From the NCBI RefSeq assembly GCF_040932035.1, contig NZ_JBFRBB010000001.1, forward strand, positions 1,116,001-1,180,000: a DNA stretch of 64,000 nt, written 5' to 3'. Below the pieces are notes generated by a model that was not told where the DNA came from, made no database searches, and saw only the letters and a program-made list of their open reading frames with translations. This DNA comes from Hoeflea_A sp040932035. Its GTDB lineage: Bacteria; Pseudomonadota; Alphaproteobacteria; Rhizobiales; Rhizobiaceae. Shown here piece after piece: positions 25,760 to 33,038 of the stretch. A program made the position numbers and the translations under genes. How positions within the stretch are numbered: the first letter of the stretch is position 1; every line of letters starts with the position of its first letter.

Positions 25760-26935
25760 ATGCGCATAACAGATATCCAAACCCTGGTGGTGAATGCCGA
25801 TATGCGGAATTGGCTGTTCGTCAAGGTGGTAACCGACCAGCCCGGCCTCCATGGCTGGGGTGAGGCGACGCTTGAGTGGAAAACAAGGTCGGTCGTCGGT
25901 GCCGTCGAGGATCTGTCCGATCTTCTGGTCGGGCAGGACCCGACACAGATTACGCAGTGTGTGCGGATCATGCGCAAGCAGAGCTATTGGCGGCTGGGCT
26001 CCATCGGTCAAAGCGCGGTCAGCGCCATTGAAACGGCCCTTTGGGATATATCGGGCAAGGACCTGGGCGTGCCGGTCTGGAGGCTTCTGGGAGGCAAGGT
26101 GCGGGACAGGGTGCGGGTCTATACGCATCTCGGCATGGGTGAGATGTCGGCCGTTTATCACACTTTCGACAAGGACGCTCTTCTGGCGCGTTGCAGCGAC
26201 CTGAAGGAACGTGGTTACACGGCGGCCAAGATCGTCAACGTCCCCTATACGCACTATCTGACCGAACCGGCGGGCGTTTCCTGCTTCGCCGAGTCGGTTC
26301 AGGGACTGCGAACCGCGCTTGGCGACGAATTCGCGCTGATGATCGATTTTCACGGACGTCCGGCCTCGGCGCGCGCGGCGCTGGATTATCTGACTGCCGT
26401 AGCCGACTGCAAGCTCATGTTCGCTGAGGAGCCGCTTCAGCCCGGTGACACGGAGGCGCTGTTGTTCCTGAAGGAGAATTCGCCGGTGCCGATCGCCAGT
26501 GGTGAACGTTTGATAGAACCGGATGAATTCGAAACGGTGCTGACGCGCCGCGCTGTTGATATTATTCAGCCAGACCTTTGCCACTGCGGTGGGCTGGCGG
26601 AAGGCCGCAAGATTGCGCAACGGGCCGAGACCATCGGCATTGGCGTCGCGCCGCACAATCCCGCAGGGCCCGTGGCGGGGGCCTCGGCGTTGCATTTTGC
26701 CGTTTCGACGCCCAACCACATCATCCAGGAGGAGATGGTTGGCGCCGTTCCCTGGTTCGACGAGGTTGTCTCAGCCAATCCCATACGCGCGGAAAACGGA
26801 TACTGGCTGGTTCCCGAAAAGCCCGGCCTCGGCATCGAAATCGATGAGGCGGTAGCGGCCCGCCACCCCTATGAGCGCGAGAGTATCGAAACCAGGAACG
26901 CCGTCATGAGTGACGGCACCATCGTCGATTGGTGA
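25760..26935 (+). CDS. Enolase-superfamily sugar-acid dehydratase (galactonate-dehydratase-like)
   Basis: 391 residues, mandelate racemase/enolase superfamily. Metal ligands are visible in order: Asp in MIDFHGRPA, Glu in FAEEPLQPGD and Glu in IASGERL; a catalytic His is expected in the VAPHNPAGPVAGAS loop and a second His follows the first Asp (DFHG). This DxH...E...E...HNP order is that of D-galactonate dehydratase-like enzymes, which remove water from sugar acids to give 2-keto-3-deoxy acids. The exact sugar acid cannot be read from sequence. Confidence 0.9.
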   Translation: MRITDIQTLVVNADMRNWLFVKVVTDQPGLHGWGEATLEWKTRSVVGAVEDLSDLLVGQDPTQITQCVRIMRKQSYWRLGSIGQSAVSAIETALWDISGKDLGVPVWRLLGGKVRDRVRVYTHLGMGEMSAVYHTFDKDALLARCSDLKERGYTAAKIVNVPYTHYLTEPAGVSCFAESVQGLRTALGDEFALMIDFHGRPASARAALDYLTAVADCKLMFAEEPLQPGDTEALLFLKENSPVPIASGERLIEPDEFETVLTRRAVDIIQPDLCHCGGLAEGRKIAQRAETIGIGVAPHNPAGPVAGASALHFAVSTPNHIIQEEMVGAVPWFDEVVSANPIRAENGYWLVPEKPGLGIEIDEAVAARHPYERESIETRNAVMSDGTIVDW

Positions 26936-26951
26936 AATCAGGGAGTTTGAG

Positions 26952-27824
26952 ATGGGCGAATTGAAGTGCCTGTGGGAGGCCGGCGCCGAATTGGGCGAGG
27001 GCGTACGCTATGACCCGGACGAAGATGCGGTCTGGTGGGTCGATATTCTGGGTCAGAAGATATTCCGTCTCGACCTTCAGACGGGGGACAGGCGCACATG
27101 GGAAACGCCTGAAACGGTCGGCTGCACGATCCAGCGCGAGAACGGAGATGTGTTGGCGCTGCTCAGACACACCATCGCGCGTCTCGATATGCAGTCGGGC
27201 AGTTTTGATACGGTTGTCGCATTTCCGCAGGAACCCGCAGCCAACCGGTTCAATGACGGTGCCGTCAGTCCGGACGGGCGCCTGTGGGTCTGCAGCATGG
27301 ACTTCGATTTTCAAGAGCCAACGGGTATGCTCTATCATCTGGGCAGGGACCTGCAGCCGGTCGTGGCCGATGAGGGTTACACCGTTGCCAACGGCCCGGC
27401 ATTTTCGCCGGACGGCTCGAAGCTCTATGTCAACGAGACGATGAAAGGCGAGATCTTTGTCTGCGACTGCGACCCTTCCACCGGGGCGCTTTCCGGCAAA
27501 AAGCTGTTTGCGAAGCTGGAAGAAGGGGAAGGGCTCCCCGATGGGATCTGCGTCGATGCCGATGGCGGGCTCTGGGTGGCGGTGGTCACCGGCGGCCGGG
27601 TCAGGCGATACCTGCCGAACGGCAATATCGACATGGAAATAGAAGTTCCGTCGCCGACGGTTACCAGCGTCGGCTTCGGTGGTCGGGCCAATAGGACGCT
27701 TTTCATCACCACAGGCACGATCCTGATGGATGAGGAAACGCTTGCCCGTCATCCCTTGTCAGGCAGTCTCTTTGCGATCGAAGTGCCTCATGAGGGACTG
27801 GAAATGCCGGCTTTTTCCGGCTGA
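26952..27824 (+). CDS. SMP-30/gluconolactonase-family lactonase
   Basis: 290 residues, six-bladed propeller of the SMP-30/regucalcin/gluconolactonase family. Typical motifs: GAELGEGVRYDPDEDAVWWVD at the start (Glu metal ligand in LGEG), AANRFNDGAVSPDGRLWVCSM (Asn ligand) and LPDGICVDADGGLWVAVV (Asp ligand). It would open the sugar lactone made by a dehydrogenase and give the acid for the neighbouring dehydratase. ATG 26952 with GGGAG upstream; the frame is open earlier but overlaps the dehydratase. Confidence 0.92.
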   Translation: MGELKCLWEAGAELGEGVRYDPDEDAVWWVDILGQKIFRLDLQTGDRRTWETPETVGCTIQRENGDVLALLRHTIARLDMQSGSFDTVVAFPQEPAANRFNDGAVSPDGRLWVCSMDFDFQEPTGMLYHLGRDLQPVVADEGYTVANGPAFSPDGSKLYVNETMKGEIFVCDCDPSTGALSGKKLFAKLEEGEGLPDGICVDADGGLWVAVVTGGRVRRYLPNGNIDMEIEVPSPTVTSVGFGGRANRTLFITTGTILMDEETLARHPLSGSLFAIEVPHEGLEMPAFSG

Positions 27825-27855
27825 ACCTGCAAGAACACACACAGGGGAAAGCACT

Positions 27856-28503
27856 TTGACTTCATTGGGTGAGCGACTGGAAAAATGTTACACGGGAGCG
27901 GTTTTCGATGTCCTGAGAGAGCGTGGCATCACCGATACTGTCCTGCCGAAAGATCTGCGCCCGCTGGACCGCAGCTTGGTGCTTGCCGGTCCGGTCTTTA
28001 CGGTCACCGGCAGCCGCAAGACCGGGCTGAGCGATCACGAAACGCTGCTTGCCTGGACGGAATTCCTGGCTGCGGCGCCAAAGGATCATGTTGTTGTCTG
28101 CGCCGGCAACGATGACAGTCTCGCGCTGATGGGCGAACTTAGCGCCGAAACGCTCCAGTATCGCGGGGTCAAAGGCTATGTCACCGACGGTGGTTGCCGG
28201 GATTGCGATTTCATCCTGCGGCTTGGATTTCCGGTGTTCAGCCGGTTCAAAACACCCCGTGACGTGGTGGGCTCCTGGAGCGCCGACGCGTTCCAGAAAC
28301 CGGTCACTATCGGCGGCGTTTCAATCCGGCCCGGGGACTACATAATCTGCGATATTGACGGGGCGGTTGTGATCCCGGAGGACCTTGCGCAAGCGGTCGT
28401 TGATGATGTCGAAAAGGTCATGCAGACGGAAAACCTTGTGCGCAAGGCAATTTTGTGTGGCGAGGATCCCAAGGCCGCCTATCTGAAGTATGGGCGCTTC
28501 TGA
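27856..28503 (+). CDS. RraA-like aldolase/decarboxylase family protein
   Basis: 215 residues from TTG 27856 (AGGGGAAA upstream). The RraA-like fold is seen in YTGAVFDVLRERG, RGVKGYVTDGGCRDCDFI (the G-x-RD-like motif holding the metal-binding Asp and Arg) and GDYIICDIDGAVVIPEDLAQ. Members act as 4-hydroxy-4-methyl-2-oxoglutarate or other 2-keto-acid aldolases. Placed at the end of the catabolic operon it may split the 2-keto-3-deoxy acid; the usual KDG-type aldolase and kinase are absent. Assignment of family is firm, of reaction only inferred. Confidence 0.83.
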   Translation: MTSLGERLEKCYTGAVFDVLRERGITDTVLPKDLRPLDRSLVLAGPVFTVTGSRKTGLSDHETLLAWTEFLAAAPKDHVVVCAGNDDSLALMGELSAETLQYRGVKGYVTDGGCRDCDFILRLGFPVFSRFKTPRDVVGSWSADAFQKPVTIGGVSIRPGDYIICDIDGAVVIPEDLAQAVVDDVEKVMQTENLVRKAILCGEDPKAAYLKYGRF

Positions 28504-28564
28504 CGCTACAAAGCATGCGTCACCGGCAATGCGCGAGCCGTGTCATGGCGTGCGATGCCGGAAC

Positions 28565-28579
28565 TTTACATTTCTTTAC
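28565..28579. promoter_or_regulatory. CpxR-type box upstream of the Spy-like/two-component operon
   Basis: TTTAC-ATTTC-TTTAC, reverse of GTAAA-N5-GTAAA, followed by TGGCGGAAAA (TGGCGAAAAA at the first site). It ends 32 bases before a possible -10 (CTAGAT at 28611), the same distance as at 19829-19843. Suggests autoregulation of the operon by its own response regulator. Confidence 0.72.
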
Positions 28580-28670
28580 CTGGCGGAAAAGCGTGCGAAA
28601 CGTCCGGCTCCTAGATTGAAATGGAAGCAAGGGGAAATCCCACTCTTGCGACAAAATTAGGAGCGAGATT

Positions 28671-29276
28671 GTGTCGAACGATTCCAACAATGCAAACACA
28701 ACCAAAACCAAAAAGGGCAACCGCCTTGCGATTGCGCTGATTGCTGGTGCCGGCATTACCGCTGGTGGCATATTTGGCGTGCAGGCCATAGCTCAGACCA
28801 ACACGTATCAGCATATACGTCTTCTGACTGCCGATAGCGGAAGCGACGTGAAAAATGTGGGCTGGCGCGGTCGTTGGGGCCGTCATGGCGGTGGTTTTTC
28901 CAACCTGTCGGACGCGGAAATACAGGAAAAGATCACCCGTGGTGTCAAACATCTGGCCATCGAGATCGACGCCACGGACGAACAGCAGGAGCAGATCATT
29001 TCCATCGTCACACCGGCTGTCCTCAGCATGAAGGATACGCGCGCGCAAATGCATGAAACCGGCGAAGAAATTGCCGCGTTGCTGACCGCGCCTGTGATTG
29101 ACCGGGCAGCTGTCGAGGCATTGCGGGCCGAAAAACTTGCGGAAGTCGATCAGATCAGCAAAGAATGGACCAATGTTGTCACCGATGTCGCAATGGTGCT
29201 TTCGGCAGAACAGCGCGAAACGATCAGGGAGCGGATGGAGCAGTTTCGATCAATGCGCCGCGGCTGGCGCCACTAG
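28671..29276 (+). CDS. Spy/CpxP-like periplasmic protein 2
   Basis: 201 residues from GTG 28671 (AGGAG upstream). A short cytoplasmic N-terminus rich in Asn, Thr and Lys, one membrane segment (LAIALIAGAGITAGGIFGVQA), a Gly/Trp/Arg-rich linker and a helical charged domain (IDATDEQQEQIISIVTPAVL; later VLSAEQRETIRERMEQF) with the LTxxQ-like spacing of Spy/CpxP/CnrX sensors. First gene of an operon with a response regulator and a sensor kinase; a CpxP-like inhibitor or sensor of the kinase is the likely role. Confidence 0.8.
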   Translation: MSNDSNNANTTKTKKGNRLAIALIAGAGITAGGIFGVQAIAQTNTYQHIRLLTADSGSDVKNVGWRGRWGRHGGGFSNLSDAEIQEKITRGVKHLAIEIDATDEQQEQIISIVTPAVLSMKDTRAQMHETGEEIAALLTAPVIDRAAVEALRAEKLAEVDQISKEWTNVVTDVAMVLSAEQRETIRERMEQFRSMRRGWRH

Positions 29277-29303
29277 ACGAAAATCCGAAAACTGCCGTTT
29301 TTC

Positions 29304-29990
29304 ATGACCCAGCAGATTCTTCTCATTGAAGACGATCAGAGACTCGCCGAGATGGTCAGGGACTATCTCGGCGAGTCCGATTTTGACGTCACCATCGCTG
29401 CAACCGGGACCGAAGGGCTGGCCCTGCAGCGCCAGCGCGGTTTCGATGCTGTGCTGCTGGATCTCATGTTGCCGGATACGGACGGGCTTGAAGTGTGCAG
29501 AACGCTGCGCGCTACGGATTCGGTGCCGATCCTCATGCTGACGGCAAAGGGCGAGCCGATGGACAGGATCGTCGGCCTGGAAATCGGCGCCGACGACTAT
29601 CTGCCCAAACCCTTCGAGCCGCGCGAATTGCTGGCTCGGCTGCGGGCGATCCTCCGGCGCGGAAAAGGGGAGGATCGTCCCGACATTATGCGCTTCGGCA
29701 CGCTTGAAATCGATCCGCAGGCCATGGAGGCAAGGATCGGCGGCAAAGTCTGTGCTCTGACTTCGCACCAGTTCAAGCTTCTGGAAATCATGGCCGGCAG
29801 CGCCGGACGCGTGCTTAGCCGCGACTACATCATGAATGCGCTCAAAGGTGAGGATCTGGGGGCTTTCGACCGCTCGATCGACGTGCATATCTCGCGCATC
29901 AGGGCGGAGATCGAAGAAGACCCCAATCGACCGCGCCGACTGATCACGGTGAGGGGAGCGGGCTATGTCTTTGCCCGCTCGCAGGACTGA
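29304..29990 (+). CDS. OmpR/CpxR-like response regulator
   Basis: 228 residues: receiver domain with acidic pocket E9-D10-D11, phosphoacceptor Asp53 in LLDLMLPD, Thr in MLTAKGEP and Lys in DDYLPKPF; then an OmpR-type winged helix (ALTSHQFKLLEIMAGSAGRVLS, RSIDVHISRIRAEIE, RGAGYVF). The segment around LEIGADDYLPKPF-x3-EL-AR-RAILRR closely resembles E. coli CpxR. It has no clear ribosome-binding site of its own, being 27 bases after the Spy-like gene. It probably binds the TTTAC-N5-TTTAC boxes at 19829 and 28565. Confidence 0.93.
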   Translation: MTQQILLIEDDQRLAEMVRDYLGESDFDVTIAATGTEGLALQRQRGFDAVLLDLMLPDTDGLEVCRTLRATDSVPILMLTAKGEPMDRIVGLEIGADDYLPKPFEPRELLARLRAILRRGKGEDRPDIMRFGTLEIDPQAMEARIGGKVCALTSHQFKLLEIMAGSAGRVLSRDYIMNALKGEDLGAFDRSIDVHISRIRAEIEEDPNRPRRLITVRGAGYVFARSQD

Positions 29991-31308
29991 TGGTCGTCGG
30001 TTTGTCGCAGCGATTGCAAACGGATGGTGGCCGGTCATGCTGAGGCGGCGGCTTTATCTGCAGATCTACCTGACCATCATTGCCAGCCTGGTTACCGTCG
30101 TCATTTTGTCGGGGGTTATGTGGAACGTCTTTGGCCGCGATCGTACCGAGGGCAGGATTGGGGATGTTATCAGCCGTCTCGTTTACAATGCGCTGCCCGA
30201 TGCCGGTGCATCTGACGACGCGCAACGGGCCGCGGTTGTAGCGCTCGGCAATGAACTCGACATCGATATCAGTCTCTATGACAGCCGGGACCAGCTGATA
30301 GCCGCACGTGGATCCGTCATGCCCATGCCTCGACACCGTGACGGGGGCAGTGGATGGCGCAGATCCCGGGGCGGCCCGGCATTCATGCTGGATCTGCCTG
30401 ATGGGCGAACCCTGATAGCCGACCCGAGTGAGGGAAAAGGATTCCATCCGCTGATCAACCTCCTTCTCATGCTGGGCACTATTGCTGTTGGCGTTGGCCT
30501 GGCCGCCTATCCCTTTGTCAGGCGCCTTACCAAAAGGCTTGAACAGTTGCAGCTCGGCGTCGAGCGCATGGGAGCAGGCGATCTCGGTGCCCGTGTCGAC
30601 GTGCGCGGACGGGACGAGGTGGCAATGCTTGCCGAAAGCTTCAATGAATCGGCGGAGAAGATCGAAAAACTGATTGGCGCTCATCGAATGCTGCTCGCCA
30701 ATGCCTCGCATGAATTGCGCACGCCGCTGTCCCGCATAAGGCTTGGGCTTGAAATGTCGCAGGGCCGGCAGAACCCTGAGCGCAAGGCACAGCTCAAGCG
30801 GGATATTGCCGAGCTCGACAGCCTGATTGACGAGATTCTCCTGATGAGCCGGTTGGATGCCGGCGCCAATATGGATCTCATGCAAACCGTCGACCTTGTT
30901 GCGCTGGCGGCGGAAGAATGCGCCCGTTACGACGATTGCGAGCTCTCGGGCAGCGCTCCTGAAATCAGGGGGGATCCGCGCCTGCTTCACCGGCTCCTGG
31001 CCAACCTTCTGGAAAATGCTTTCAAACACGGCGCACCGCCTGTTTTTGTTCGTATCGGATCGTCGCCGGATGCTGTCACCATCACAGTCGCGGATTGCGG
31101 CGAGGGCATAGCGGACGATGATCGCGAACAGGTCTTCCAGGCCTTTTACCGGGGGGCAGACCGTCAGAACATCAATGGCTATGGGCTTGGCTTGCCGCTT
31201 GTGCGCCAGATCGCACAAACCCATGGTGGATCGGTTTTGATTGTTCCTCGCGAAGAGGAAAAGTCGGCGATAAGAGTAACATTGCCAATGGGGCGAAAAG
31301 AAACCTGA
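29965..31308 (+). CDS. CpxA-like sensor histidine kinase
   Basis: 447 residues. Two membrane helices (about residues 30-55 and 160-180) flank a periplasmic sensor of roughly 100 residues that contains an Arg/Gly-rich stretch. Then HAMP, the H-box LANASHELRTPLSRIRLG (His249), N-box LLANLLENAFKHG, and the ATP-lid motifs DCGEGIADDD and GYGLGLPLVRQI. The chosen ATG overlaps the regulator gene by 26 bases and has GGGGAG upstream; an in-frame ATG at 30037, closer to the first helix, is possible. With the Spy-like gene and the regulator it forms an envelope-stress type system. Confidence 0.92.
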   Translation: MSLPARRTDGRRFVAAIANGWWPVMLRRRLYLQIYLTIIASLVTVVILSGVMWNVFGRDRTEGRIGDVISRLVYNALPDAGASDDAQRAAVVALGNELDIDISLYDSRDQLIAARGSVMPMPRHRDGGSGWRRSRGGPAFMLDLPDGRTLIADPSEGKGFHPLINLLLMLGTIAVGVGLAAYPFVRRLTKRLEQLQLGVERMGAGDLGARVDVRGRDEVAMLAESFNESAEKIEKLIGAHRMLLANASHELRTPLSRIRLGLEMSQGRQNPERKAQLKRDIAELDSLIDEILLMSRLDAGANMDLMQTVDLVALAAEECARYDDCELSGSAPEIRGDPRLLHRLLANLLENAFKHGAPPVFVRIGSSPDAVTITVADCGEGIADDDREQVFQAFYRGADRQNINGYGLGLPLVRQIAQTHGGSVLIVPREEEKSAIRVTLPMGRKET

Positions 31309-31340
31309 AGCCGAGCTGGCGGCGGCGTCCGAAAAGCAAA

Positions 31341-31362
31341 ACGGGCCGGAATTCCGACCCGT
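31341..31362. terminator. Possible bidirectional terminator
   Basis: ACGGGCCGGAA followed directly by TTCCGACCCGT forms an almost perfect inverted repeat (one mismatched pair), with A-rich sequence on the left and AATTT on the right. It lies between the convergent sensor kinase and DUF899 genes. Confidence 0.55.
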
Positions 31363-31382
31363 AATTTGCCTGCAAATAATTC

Positions 31383-32093
31383 TCAGGATTTGCCGTATTC
31401 GTCCCGCAGACACACCCAGTCCATCGGGTAGGGCAGACCGTTCTCGTCCCGGCCCTTCGGGACAAGGTCGAGATAATGGTAGCCGGCATTGAGCATGTCG
31501 AGGCCCCGTCCGTAAGTCGAATAGGTGTGGTAGATCCTTCCGTCTTCGTCCTTTATGAAAACGCTGATGCCGGGAGCCTCATTGGCCGGAAAACTGCTGG
31601 ATCTGTAATTGTAGCGAATTTCGTCCTTTTCCCGGGCTTCGTCGGTAAAGGAGACCTCATAGTCATAATTGAAGTCGCTTTCGAGCGAAGACACCCAGTC
31701 GAAATTCCAGCCCATGCGTTTCTTGAATGCGTCGAGCGTTTCAAGCGGTGCGCGTGATACGGCAACCAGCGTCACGTCACGGGCCGCCAGGTGCACCACA
31801 TTACGGTCGAAATTGTCGGCCCAGAAAGAGCAGCTCTTGCAGCCGACCTGCCAATCGGGACCATACATGAAGTGATAGATCACTAATTGGCTGTGATCGC
31901 CGAAAAGATCCGACAGCGTCTTTTTGCCGTCAGCTGTGTCGAAGGAATAGTCCTTTGTCACCTCGACCCAGGGCAGTTCCTGCCGATCGTGGCTCAAGGC
32001 GTCCCGCTCTTTGGTGAAGGCTTTCTCGCGTTCAAGCAACGCGACGCGTGCCTTCAGCCATTCCTCGCGGGATACGATAGAATGATTGTGCAT
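31383..32093 (-). CDS. DUF899 thioredoxin-like family protein
   Basis: 236 residues. Matches the DUF899 family of thioredoxin-fold proteins common near ArsR and SRPBCC genes: WLKARVALLEREKAFTKERD at the start, LPWVEVTKDYSFDT, YHFMYGPDW and GCKSCSFWADNFD, then GRDENGLPYPMDWVCLRDEYG at the end. The CKSC pair takes the place of a redox CxxC motif. ATG 32093 has AAGGAG upstream. Together with the next two genes it likely forms one operon under the ArsR protein. Function unknown. Confidence 0.85.
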   Translation of the reverse strand: MHNHSIVSREEWLKARVALLEREKAFTKERDALSHDRQELPWVEVTKDYSFDTADGKKTLSDLFGDHSQLVIYHFMYGPDWQVGCKSCSFWADNFDRNVVHLAARDVTLVAVSRAPLETLDAFKKRMGWNFDWVSSLESDFNYDYEVSFTDEAREKDEIRYNYRSSSFPANEAPGISVFIKDEDGRIYHTYSTYGRGLDMLNAGYHYLDLVPKGRDENGLPYPMDWVCLRDEYGKS

Positions 32094-32104
32094 CGAATTT
32101 CTCC

Positions 32105-32551
32105 TTACTCAAAGAGTTTGTCGAGACAGTTGAAGCTTGATTGCCAGCCCATTCCGTGCCTGTCGCGGTTTTCGACCTCGGCGAATGTGCGCTGATCGAG
32201 AGTCATCTTTGTGCCGCCGTCAACGGCGTCGAACGTCACCGAAATTTCGGTTTCCTCGCCGCGCGTTCCGTCCGGCTGTGTCCAGGCCCAGGTAAAGACA
32301 AGGCGGTTCGGGCTTTCAATGACCTTGTAGACACCGGAGACCACAACCTCGCCGCCCTCCGCGTTGCGCATGGTGGTTTCCCAGGCTCCGCCTTCACGTA
32401 CATCAAGCGTGTGTTTCGGAATGGACATGCCCTCAGGCCCCCACCATTGCACCAGCAGTTCGGGGTTGACCCAGGCATCGAAGACTTTTTCGGGCGATGC
32501 GGCGATGGTTCGTTCAATGATCAGAACCTGATCGTCAATCACGGTCGTCAT
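32105..32551 (-). CDS. SRPBCC/AHSA1-family protein
   Basis: 148 residues, START-like small-ligand-binding fold of the AHSA1 family: VLIIERTIAASPEKVFDAWVNPELLVQWWGP at the N-terminus, GGAWETTMRNAEGGE, and EISVTFDAVDGGTKMTLDQ. Such proteins are often encoded right after an ArsR repressor. ATG 32551 is preferred over an in-frame ATG at 32569 because AGAGGA lies upstream; it overlaps the arsR end by 17 bases. Ligand unknown. Confidence 0.88.
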   Translation of the reverse strand: MTTVIDDQVLIIERTIAASPEKVFDAWVNPELLVQWWGPEGMSIPKHTLDVREGGAWETTMRNAEGGEVVVSGVYKVIESPNRLVFTWAWTQPDGTRGEETEISVTFDAVDGGTKMTLDQRTFAEVENRDRHGMGWQSSFNCLDKLFE

Positions 32552-32882
32552 CTTTTTTTTCCTCTTCATCTTTCTTGTCAGTCAGCACTTTTTCAAGCCT
32601 GTCGAATGATGTCTGCCAGAACCTGCGATACCGGCCGATCCAGTCGTCGAGGCTGCGCAGGCTTTGCGGGCGCACACGAAAAGAGCGGAACTGCCGGTCG
32701 ATCCTTCGTTCGATCACCCCGGCTTCCTCCAGTACTTTCAGGTGGCGCGATATTGCGGGCTTGGAAATGTTGAAAGGTTCCGCAAGGGAGCCCGCTGTCT
32801 GGTCGCCCTGTTCCAGAAGCTGTTCGACAATGGCAAACCGGGTCGGGTCCGACAAAGCCGAGAATATGTTTTGGACGTTCAT
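32535..32882 (-). CDS. ArsR-family transcriptional repressor
   Basis: 115 residues with a central winged helix: IFSALSDPTRFAIVEQLLEQGDQ, then EPFNISKPAISRHLKVLEEAGVIERR (recognition helix). No CxC metal motif of the ArsR/SmtB metal sensors is present, so it belongs to the class paired with SRPBCC proteins. Very acidic/basic C-terminal tail (KKDEEEKKDDD). ATG 32882 with GAGGTAAATA. Likely binds the A/T-rich repeat at 32897-32919. Confidence 0.9.
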   Translation of the reverse strand: MNVQNIFSALSDPTRFAIVEQLLEQGDQTAGSLAEPFNISKPAISRHLKVLEEAGVIERRIDRQFRSFRVRPQSLRSLDDWIGRYRRFWQTSFDRLEKVLTDKKDEEEKKDDDRD

Positions 32883-32896
32883 TATTTACCTCATTA

Positions 32897-32919
32897 GTTA
32901 AATAACAATAATGTTAAAT
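32897..32919. promoter_or_regulatory. A/T-rich operator candidate of the ArsR operon
   Basis: GTTAAAT is directly repeated (32897-32903 and 32913-32919), and the centre forms an inverted repeat TAACA-N4-TGTTA (32903-32916). It lies just upstream of arsR in an A/T-rich island within GC-rich DNA, the usual place for ArsR autoregulation. Confidence 0.5.
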
Positions 32920-33038
32920 TATATGCCCTGTCAAGGCCGGATCCGATTTTCAGTCAAGATTTTAACTGCATTGACCTGAAGCGGGTGTGGTTGAAACCTG
33001 TCTTGCGTGGGGCGTTCGGGAATGCCATAGCTCGCAGC

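Noticed and set aside
27841..27858. Search for an ATG start of the RraA-like gene in the preceding frame (open from 27730).
   Set aside because: The earlier part overlaps the SMP-30 gene end and does not match the family; TTG 27856 has AGGGGAAA upstream.
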